This document shows positions 58,101-64,000 of a DNA stretch of 64,000 nt, piece after piece. The translations under genes and the position numbers were made by a program. The stretch is taken from positions 27,890-91,889 of the forward strand of contig NW_008705566.1 of assembly GCF_000186865.1 (NCBI RefSeq), written 5' to 3'. The notes under the pieces are model-generated. The model worked only from the letters and a program-made list of their open reading frames with translations, ran no database searches and was not told the DNA's origin. Position 1 is the stretch's first letter; each line of letters opens with the position of its first letter. This DNA comes from Aureococcus anophagefferens (taxonomy: Eukaryota; Sar; Pelagophyceae; Pelagomonadales; Pelagomonadaceae).

Positions 58101-60962
58101 CGCGCCGGCGCGGCGCGCCTCCGCGGAGCGCGCGCGACGCTCCGACCCCTCGCAGGCGCGGACGGCGGCCATGTACGGCGACGCGCGCGGCGCCGCCGAC
58201 GCCGGCGCGCGCGTGGACCGGGCCGTCGAGGACCGGCGGCGCCGCGGCGCCGCGGACGCGCGCGACGAGCGCGGCGCGGCCCGCGCCGAGGGCCTCCGGG
58301 TCCTGCGCGCCGCGAGCGCCGCGGAGCCCCGGCGCGGCGACGCCGCGGCCGTCGTCGGCGGCGCCCTGCGCGTGACCTCGTCCCTGCGGAGCGGCGGGCC
58401 CGTCGACGTCGCGCGGCGATCCGCGGCGGACGCGTCGCTCGTGCCGCGCGTCGCCGACTTCTACCCGACGCCGGAGCACGTCGGCGTGCTCCACGACATG
58501 GCCCGCGACTGGAACGTGCCGCGGGAGCCCCTGCTCCTCGTCGGGAACCAGGGCGTGGGCAAGAACATGCTCGTCGACCGCTTTCTGGAGCTGCTCGACG
58601 CGGAGCGCGCGCCGGCGCCTTCCCGGGGGGAGAATTGTCGATCGTCGCGCGCCTTCACAGGCGCGAGTACGTCCAGCTGCACCGCGACACGACCGTCGCG
58701 TCGCTCACGGCGGCCCTGGACCTGAGCGACGGCGCGCTCACGGCGCGCGACACGCCCCTCGTCCGCGCGGCGCGCCTCGGCCGCGTCCTCGTCGTCGACG
58801 AGGCGGACAAGGCGCCGCTGGAGGTCGTCTGCGTGCTCAAGGCCCTCGCCGAGGACGGCGAGCTCGCGCTGGCCGACGGCCGCACGCTGTCGCGCGCGCG
58901 CGGCGCGGCGGCGGCCGGCGGCGACGTCGACGGGTCGTCGACGGACGACGACGACGACGACGTCGCGCGTCGGCGTCCCGTTTTTGCGCCTAGTGAACGG
59001 GCGGCGCAGGTCGTCTTCGTGCACGACGACTTCCGGCTCATCGTGCTCGCGAACCGGCCGGGCTTCCCCTTCCTCGGCAACGACTTCTACCGCGAGTGCG
59101 GCGACGTCTTCGCGTGCCACGCGGTCGAGTCCCGTGTGGAAAGCAAATCTTCAACCCGAATTCAAGGAGAGTTCATCGAAAGGATTGGACCAGTCTCGCC
59201 AACCGTGCTTTCGGAACTCGACGAGAGCCATCGATTCGTCCAAAAATCAGCCGGATCGACTTCGATTTGACCGAGCTCGAGAATTTTGACGTTTGGCCCC
59301 GACGTCCCAGCTCACTGGTTGATTTGCACACAGGTCGAGTCGTGCGCCTACGAGAGCGAGCTGCGGCTGCTGCGCGCGGCGGCGCCGCGCGCGCCGGCGG
59401 AGGCGCTCGTCGACGCGTCGCTGCTCTGGCGCGACCTCCGCGGCCTCGTCGACGAGGGGCGGCTGAGCTACCCGTACAGCACGCGCGTCCCCGGCGTCGA
59501 TGCGCCTCCGCCGTCCGGGGGGGACGCGGCGCTCGTAGGCGCGAGCTCGTCAAGGTCGCCAAGCACCTCGACGCGTACCCGGGCGACGGCCTCGCCGCGG
59601 CCTGCGCCGACGTCTTCGCCTTCGACGGCTTCGACGCGCGGCTCGCGACGCTCCTCGCGACGGTGCTCGAGGGCCACGGCGTCGACGCCGACGAGGCCCT
59701 CGGCGGCGGCCAGAGCTACGGCGACATGACCCTGAAGCTCCCGGAGGGCTTCAAGACGATCAAGCGGCCGGGCGCGCCCGCGGGCATGCCCAGCGACGGG
59801 CCGAAGCACGGCGCCTGGGACGACGAGGCCCACATGGGCGGCAACATGTTCGCCGGCGGCAGCGGCGGCAGCGGCACGGCGGGCCTCGGCGGCCGCGGCG
59901 GGCCCTACCGCCTCGACGTCGGCCAGCAGCTCGGCCACATGACGCAGCAGGAGAAGGACGCCGTCGACGACGCGAGCCTCGCGGCGGCCAAGGACATGGC
60001 GACGAAGGCCCACGCGAAGAAGCTCGAGGAGCTGGGCTTCGGCCCCGCCGAGGCGTCGGCCTACGAGGCCGCGCGCGACGCCGTGCTCCTGGGCGCCACG
60101 GAGCTCCGGGCCGCGCTGCTGGACCGGGAGAAGCGCGACCGGGAGCGCGTCTGGAAGACGCGGCAGACCGTCGGCGAGCTCGACGACAACCTGCTCGTGG
60201 ACGGCGTCGCCGGCGAACGCGGGGTCTACCGCCGCCGCGTCGCGCCCGACGGCGCCGACGACGACGACGACGCGGACCGGCCCGCGCCGACGTCGAAGCA
60301 CGGCGAGACGCGGGACCCGATCCGCCTCCGCTTCGTCTTCGACTGCTCGGGCTCCATGTACACCTTCAACCGCATCGACCGGCGCCTCGAGCGCCTCCAG
60401 CAGATCGCGCTTTTCGTCTTCGAGGCGCTCGACGGCCTCGACGACGACTACGACTATTCGGTGGTGGCGCACTCGGGCAACGGCCCCGAGGCCGAGCTCT
60501 TCGTGCCCTGGGGGCCGGGCGGGAAGCCCAAGAGTCCCAAGGAGCGCTGGGCCGTCTGCCAGCGCATGGCGGCCCACGCCCAGTACTGCTCGCCGGGCGA
60601 CCACACGCGCGTGCCCGTGTCTGAAATTCTGTGGAATACGATCACAGTCGCGTTTTAGGCTCGACGGCACCGCGGCCGCGATCCGCGACGTCGCCAAGGG
60701 CCGCGCCGACGAGCGCTTCGTCTTCCTCATCTCCGACGCGGACCTGAAGCGCTACGGCATCGACGCCGCCAACTGGAACGCCATCATCATGAAGGACCCG
60801 AAGGTCCAGGCCTTCGTGCTGCTCATCTCGTCCAACGACGACGAGGCCGCGGAGATCCAGGCCAAGATCCACCCGGGCCGCGCCGTGACCTGCTTCGACA
60901 CGGCGAACCTCCCGACGGCCTTCAAGGAGATCTTCGCGGCGCGGGTCTTGAAGCTGAGTTAA
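55200..60962 (+). CDS. VWA8: von Willebrand factor A domain-containing protein 8 (AAA+ ATPase)
   Basis: Exons 55200-56131, 56343-58604, 58661-59123, 59334-59482, 59539-60606 and 60659-60962, about 1,725 residues. VWA8 is a mitochondrial dynein-related AAA+ ATPase. An SH3-like N-terminus precedes AAA module 1 (LLENREMALEDGTFLTP; PLDPPLRSRF). A SAP-like segment (LSVKELKRRLDAAGARYADC), then a Walker A GERGCGKSAI with VAVLDGVHRL follow. The third module is canonical: LLVGNQGVGKN, REYVQLHRDTT, RVLVVDEADKAPLEVVCVLK, FRLIVLANRPGFPFLGNDFY and LSYPYSTRELVKVAKHLD. The C-terminal VWA domain has FVFDCSGSMYTFNR (MIDAS DxSxS), YDYSVVAHSGNG and FVFLISDADLKRYGI. The long central propeller-like part of animal VWA8 is absent. 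Around 58040-58140 the family peptide KELEDAAIHV lies in another frame. Confidence 0.88.
56140..56342 (-). mobile_element. Introner-like element, ~200-bp group, VWA8 copy 1 (inverted)
   Basis: 203 bases with inverted ends CTGTGTGGAAA / TTTCCACACAG. Flanks GCCGCTGG (56132-56139) and GCCGCTCG (56343-56350) match at 7 of 8 bases. The acceptor is CCACACAG. A donor at the GC of the first flank gives precise excision (VAPLDPPLRSRF). A GT inside the element end (56144, GTGGAAAT) is also in phase and leaves VAPLAVPLDPP. Read on the minus strand it is a close copy of the element at 59132, so it sits in the opposite orientation within the same gene. Confidence 0.85.
58605..58660 (+). other. GC-AG intron in VWA8 (56 bases)
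   Basis: Donor GCGGA|GCGCGCGCC, acceptor CCTTCACAG|GCGCGAGT, phase 2. It joins LLDAE to REYVQLHRDTT, the family order. No GT lies in a usable position. GCGCG is repeated at both boundaries. Confidence 0.85.
59132..59333 (+). mobile_element. Introner-like element, ~200-bp group, VWA8 copy 2
   Basis: 202 bases (CCGTGTGGAAAGCAAATC ... GTTGATTTGCACACAG) flanked by a perfect 8-base duplication GTCGAGTC (59124-59131 and 59334-59341). The donor is the GT of the first copy, the acceptor is CACACAG. The intron is 59124-59333 (210 bases, phase 0); removal gives CHAVESCAYESEL, as in the family. It contains GATTCGTCCAAAAATCAGCC and CGACTTCGATTTGACCGAGC, both shared with copy 1. Confidence 0.88.
59483..59538 (+). 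other. GC-AG intron in VWA8 (56 bases)
   Basis: Donor AGCAC|GCGCGTCCCC, acceptor GCTCGTAG|GCGCGAGC, phase 2. It joins YPYST to RELVKVAKHL, the family order. The GT four bases later is out of phase. GCGCG is repeated at both boundaries. Confidence 0.85.
60607..60658 (+). other. GC-AG intron in VWA8 (52 bases)
   Basis: Donor CACAC|GCGCGTGCCC, acceptor GCGTTTTAG|GCTCGACG, phase 2. It joins SPGDHT to LDGTAAAIRDV, the family order. Both nearby GT dinucleotides are out of phase. Confidence 0.83.
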
Positions 60963-61205
60963 GAAGCGGGGCTGAGTTAAGAAGTGGGGAGTTAAGAAAT
61001 GGTGTCAAAGGGACGGCAACATTGGTCAAACACAGCAGCACTACAAACCATCTCCTTCTTTGCCGACCGACATCGTGTCAGAGGCCAGCTCCGCAGCAAG
61101 GTGTAGACGCGGATAGCGTCCATCGCCACCCAGCGACACACTACCACCGCAACGGCAGCGCGAGCGCAGGCTCGCCTCCGCGCCAGCGCTCGCGAAAGAA
61201 CAGCG

Positions 61206-62183
61206 ATGAGCCGCCTCCTGCGCGCCGCGCTGGTGCTGCTCCCGCTGGCCCAGGCCTTCGTCGGCCCGAGCCGCCGCTCGCCGCTGCCGCGCAGCACGCG
61301 GCGCGCCCCGGTGCGGTCCGCGCCCGTCGCCGCGCTGCCGGCCTTCGTCGCGCCGATCGCCCAGGGCGCGAGCTTCCTCGCGTCGCCGGACTTCCTCCGG
61401 TTCCCCGTCATGTACGGGTTGATGTCCGTGAACGAGTACTTCACGCACCGCTACTACCAGCACGCGGAGTTCAACAACTCGCCCTGGCTCCAGGCCATCG
61501 CCCGGGCCGTGCTCAAGCCCTTCGGCAAGCCCGTGCCGCGCACGCGCGGCGGCGGCCACGTGGAGCACCACGCGGAGACGCTCGACGACATGACGCTCAA
61601 GACCGACGACCGCTGGCGGGCGACGAAGACGGCGAAGAGCCTCGACGACGACACGTACCGCGGCACGGCCTTCACCTGGCAGGTCACGGGCCTCATGACC
61701 GTCCAGATGCTGCCGACGGTGCTGCCCGCGTGGCACCTCATGGGCTACTCGCTCGCGTCGACGTTCGCGTTCCTCCTGCCGGCCATGGCCGCGCACGCGC
61801 TCGTCTGGAACGCGCTCCACCCGAACATGCACGCCCTGCCCGACGTGCCCCTGCGCGACGGCTGCCCGTCCTGGGTCCTCGCGCCGCTCCGGAAGACGTG
61901 GTTCTTCCGCTTCCTCTACACGAACCACGAGGGCCACCACGTCGTCGGCGGCCGCGGCAACTACAACGTCGCCTGCCCGGGCACGGACCACCTCGTCAGC
62001 ACCTTCATCAAGGAGAAGGACTGGCGGCCCAAGGTCCGCACGAGCTACGCGTCGCACCACGGCGACGACGTCTCCATCGAGCAGCAGATCAAAAACCACA
62101 TCGCGCGGGAGAGCTTCGGCGGCGGCCCGGCGCCCGCCATCGCCGTCGTCGACGACACCGCGCCCGTCGCCGTCGCCGCCTGA
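61206..62183 (+). CDS. Fatty-acid-hydroxylase-superfamily membrane protein, predicted plastid-targeted
   Basis: 325 residues. A signal peptide (LLRAALVLLPLAQA) is followed by FVGPSRRS and an Arg/Pro/Ala transit region, the secondary-plastid pattern. His clusters typical of di-iron membrane hydroxylases and desaturases follow: NEYFTHRYYQHAEFN, GGHVEHHAETLDDM, ALHPNMHALPDV and NHEGHHVVGGRGNYNVACPG. Hydrophobic segments lie between them (TGLMTVQMLPTVLPAWHLMG, FAFLLPAMAAHALVW). It should use iron and oxygen to hydroxylate or desaturate a lipid, sterol or carotenoid; the substrate cannot be named. The promoter side (60963-61205) carries a short duplicated phrase, GAGTTAAGAA. Confidence 0.82.
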   Translation: MSRLLRAALVLLPLAQAFVGPSRRSPLPRSTRRAPVRSAPVAALPAFVAPIAQGASFLASPDFLRFPVMYGLMSVNEYFTHRYYQHAEFNNSPWLQAIARAVLKPFGKPVPRTRGGGHVEHHAETLDDMTLKTDDRWRATKTAKSLDDDTYRGTAFTWQVTGLMTVQMLPTVLPAWHLMGYSLASTFAFLLPAMAAHALVWNALHPNMHALPDVPLRDGCPSWVLAPLRKTWFFRFLYTNHEGHHVVGGRGNYNVACPGTDHLVSTFIKEKDWRPKVRTSYASHHGDDVSIEQQIKNHIARESFGGGPAPAIAVVDDTAPVAVAA

Positions 62184-62232
62184 GGTCGGTCGCGCGTCGC
62201 CTAACGCGGATATCATCGTAGATTACGGCGGC

Positions 62233-63045
62233 CTACTCGCGGTGCATCTCCGGCGCCGCGGGGCCGCCGACGGAGACGGTGCCGCCCTTCTTGTCCTTCT
62301 CGATGACGACGCCCATCTGGCGGCGGTACTGCTCCCAGGGCATGGACTGGACCCAGGCCGTGCCCGGCCCCAGGAGCGTCGTGTTGCAGCAGCCCTCGCC
62401 GTTGCAGCAGCACGCCAGGCAGGACCCCGCGGTGCGCACGCCCAGAGTGGCGCCGTGCCACGCGACGAGCGAGTTCGAGTCGATGATGAAGAGCTCGCCC
62501 GGCGCGAGCTCCTTGCGCTCCACGGTCCCAGACGCCTCGACGAAGGCCGTGCCCGAGCCGGTGATCGTCTGGCGCACGCAGCCAAAGCCCGCGAAGCAGC
62601 ACGTGAGCGGGTTGCAGTCGACCTCGCAGCCCGGGACGGCGTCGCCGACGGATGACATGTAGGCGCCGGACCTCGCCGAGATCTTCCCGCCGTAGCGGTC
62701 CATGTCGAGCGCGACGATATCCGCCGGTTTCGCGGACGTGAGCGCGACGTAGCTCGGCGCGGCGCCGCGGTTCGTGTAGTTGAGCATCGCGCAGGCCTCG
62801 CCGCCGAGGCATCGCGACAAGCAGTCGGAGCAGTCGACGTGTGCGTCGATGCTCGAACCCATGAACATCATCGACCCGGGCTCCGTCGCCATGGTCTCCC
62901 CCGGCGCGAGACCCACGTTCAGGATGTGCATGCTGTCGCCGATCAGGTCCCAGTTGCCTTGCGTCCCGACATTGTTCTCGCCGGAAATCCGCGTGAAGCC
63001 GAGGGACGACCCCTTGGCGCCCTTCTTGGCGGCTTTGGCGGCCAT
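62233..63045 (-). CDS. AIM24-family protein with Cys clusters
   Basis: 270 residues from ATG 63045. ATGs farther upstream exist in frame (e.g. 63189). The AIM24 (DUF124) beta structure is visible: MHILNVGLAPGETMATEPGS, MMFMGSSIDAH, YVALTSAKPADIVALDMDRY, then a second half with ELAPGELFIIDSNSLVAWHG. The yeast member is a mitochondrial inner-membrane protein; the wider family has no agreed activity. Three Cys clusters are unusual: CSDCLSRCLGGEAC, CEVDCNPLTCCFAGFGC and CLACCCNGEGCC. They may bind metal or form disulfides. A basic stretch at the start (MAAKAAKKGAKG) would fit a nuclear or organellar surface. It is head-to-head with a truncated relative at 63248. Confidence 0.8.
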   Translation of the reverse strand: MAAKAAKKGAKGSSLGFTRISGENNVGTQGNWDLIGDSMHILNVGLAPGETMATEPGSMMFMGSSIDAHVDCSDCLSRCLGGEACAMLNYTNRGAAPSYVALTSAKPADIVALDMDRYGGKISARSGAYMSSVGDAVPGCEVDCNPLTCCFAGFGCVRQTITGSGTAFVEASGTVERKELAPGELFIIDSNSLVAWHGATLGVRTAGSCLACCCNGEGCCNTTLLGPGTAWVQSMPWEQYRRQMGVVIEKDKKGGTVSVGGPAAPEMHRE

Positions 63046-63247
63046 CGCGATGATGCGGCGCGCGCCGCCTTGCAGATGGTCGAGCACAGGATCGGCGACT
63101 GCCTGTGGTGAAACGCCTTGAGCCCCCGGATCGGGCCGCCGCGCGACGCCGCCGATCGCGTCGAGCCCCGCCGTCCGCGCGTAAATCTTCATAGATCGAC
63201 GGCGCCAACCGTCGTCGCGTCCCGCCGTCAGCACAAACCCTCATACA

Positions 63248-63601
63248 ATGGCCCTGGCGATCCCCGTTTCGGTCCGCCAGCTCGGTCTCGATGTCATCGC
63301 CACCCACGACACGGCCAAGTACGAAATTGTGGGGACGGACATGCAGATGCTTCGCATACACCTCGATCCCGGCGAGAAGGTGACGGCCGAACCCGGCGCG
63401 ATGGTTTACGCGCACTCGGCGACCAAGGCCGGGTGCAACGGCGACGACTGCTGCGCGCGGTGCCTCTCCGGCTCGCCGTGCATCATGGGCACGTTCGAGG
63501 CGACGGGCCCGGGCGCGTACGTCGGGCTCACGCCCGTGCGGCCGGCGAAGGTCCTGCCCCTGAATCTCAACGGCCGCCGCTTCCTCGGCAAGGACCGCTA
63601 G
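63248..63601 (+). pseudogene. Truncated AIM24-family paralogue (N-terminal half)
   Basis: 117 residues: TDMQMLRIHLDPGEKVTAEP, GAMVYAHSATKAGCNGDDCC, ARCLSGSPC and YVGLTPVRPAKVLPLNLNGR, then FLGKDR and a stop at 63601. The same order appears in the first half of the AIM24 gene on the other strand (SMHILNVGLAPGETMATEPG; CSDCLSRCLGGEAC; DIVALDMDRYGG). The second half is missing, and downstream sequence is low-GC repeats with no matching frame. It may be a broken copy or a short functional form; both start codon and Cys cluster are intact. Confidence 0.7.
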
Positions 63602-63614
63602 TGAAGTCCGATGC

Positions 63615-63705
63615 TCAGGTTTTAAACCCAGGTCTTTTGGTCTGATTCCCAGGTTTGATGCTTTTCCAGGTCTTTTTGAGTATGAAACCCAGGTCTTTTG
63701 GAGGT
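63615..63705. repeat. Degenerate short repeats, low GC
   Basis: AAACCCAGGTCTTTTGG occurs exactly at 63624 and 63685. Weaker copies (TTCCCAGGTTT, TTTCCAGGTCTTTTT) lie between them at about 20-base steps. The base composition is clearly lower in GC than the genes. It starts directly after the truncated AIM24 frame. Confidence 0.75.
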
Positions 63706-63726
63706 CCATTTTTTTATTATCCCCCC

Positions 63727-63734
63727 TATATAAA
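63727..63734 (+). promoter_or_regulatory. Possible TATA box
   Basis: TATATAAA, about 30 bases ahead of an ATG at 63765, inside a low-GC stretch. No experimental support. Confidence 0.35.
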
Positions 63735-63764
63735 TTACAGATATGTTTGCCGCTTGACGACAGG

Positions 63765-64000
63765 ATGCCCCAACCCGTTTGTCCGCAGGAGTGCGCATGC
63801 GACGTCTGGGCTGCCCCGACGCCGCCAGAACCGCTATCGGGGCCCATCCCGGGCCAAGGAAGTGCACTGGAGCACGCCAGTGAGTTGCGCCGGCGCTGCC
63901 CCATCCTTTTGGCGGAGTACATTCGGTCGATCACTGCGGCTGCGGGCTGCGCGCGCGCCCACTCGATTTCGGGATCCCGTCTATTACCGTCACAGTTTCA
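63765..64000 (+). CDS. Possible partial gene at the right edge, unknown
   Basis: The frame is open from ATG 63765 (MPQPVCPQECACDVWAAPTP) to the window end, 78 codons. It includes ELRRRCPILLAEYIRSITAA, which could be a short helix. A TATA-like box sits upstream. No family is recognised, and open frames are common here, so support is weak. Confidence 0.25.
   Translation, partial: MPQPVCPQECACDVWAAPTPPEPLSGPIPGQGSALEHASELRRRCPILLAEYIRSITAAAGCARAHSISGSRLLPSQF

Noticed and set aside
59124..59341. VWA8 split into several separate genes at the frame changes
   Set aside because: The pieces line up in order with one known family, and clean introns with duplications or AG acceptors join them.
1..64000. 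Bacterial features such as operons, Shine-Dalgarno sites or rho-independent terminators; tRNA or rRNA genes
   Set aside because: Spliced genes, eukaryotic domains and divergent single genes show a nuclear genome. I found no cloverleaf or rRNA sequence.

Overview
This is a GC-rich, gene-dense eukaryotic nuclear window. Genes are mostly intron-poor, sit on both strands, and are separated by tens to a few hundred bases. Several predicted proteins begin with a signal peptide whose cleavage site is followed by F or L and then an Arg/Ala-rich stretch (e.g. SAA|FLP at 52013 minus, AQA|FVGP at 61206). That is the bipartite plastid-targeting style of algae with secondary red plastids. Ciliary-type genes, mitochondrial complex I/II genes and short transposon-derived introns with 8-bp target-site duplications are also present. 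Together these suggest a stramenopile alga, most likely a pelagophyte such as Aureococcus or a relative. The species is an inference, not something read from the sequence. One assembly gap (Ns, 34182-35147) lies inside a gene.

Layout. 1-7.3 kb: a partial membrane protein, a DUF1415-WW fusion, a family 2 glycosyltransferase, a plastid-type pirin, an LRR protein and the complex I subunit NDUFA5. 7.3-15 kb: a small membrane protein, a Tudor-like protein with a Lys/Pro-rich linker, an unknown protein, the complex II assembly factor SDHAF3 and a KH-KH-WW RNA-binding protein. 15-21 kb: a 1,743-residue ASH/MSP-domain ciliary protein, divergent from a small protein that resembles a ciliary inner protein. 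21.3-29 kb: a phosphohexomutase whose frame continues into about 6 kb of repetitive coding sequence. 29-36 kb: two small hypotheticals, an MgtE-type transporter, an FSFANPP-repeat acidic protein (with the gap) and a YrhK-like membrane protein. 36-50 kb: a MYND-RING-Sel1 protein, a TPR/IQ/LRR protein, an endonuclease/exonuclease/phosphatase enzyme, two secretory glycan-enzyme-like proteins, a WD40 protein, an LRR protein and a possible GNAT-like protein. 50-64 kb: an MscS channel, a sulfotransferase, a PhoD-like phosphatase, VWA8, a plastid fatty-acid-hydroxylase-fold protein, and two head-to-head AIM24 genes, one of them truncated.

The most interesting signal is in the introns. Reading-frame continuity and family alignment force GC-AG splice sites, usually with a GCGCG donor, in at least six short introns (NDUFA5 twice, the KH gene once, VWA8 three times). 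Five other introns are introner-like mobile elements flanked by 8-bp duplications. Three are about 200 bp and share a core and, in two of them, terminal repeats; they occur in both orientations. Two are about 80 bp and share CAGCGTC...CCGGGAAA...TTGGTAG. Removing one duplication copy plus the element restores the coding sequence exactly. The donor is the first two bases of the duplication: GT in three cases, GC in one or two. Tolerance of GC donors would widen the sites where a transposon can become an intron.
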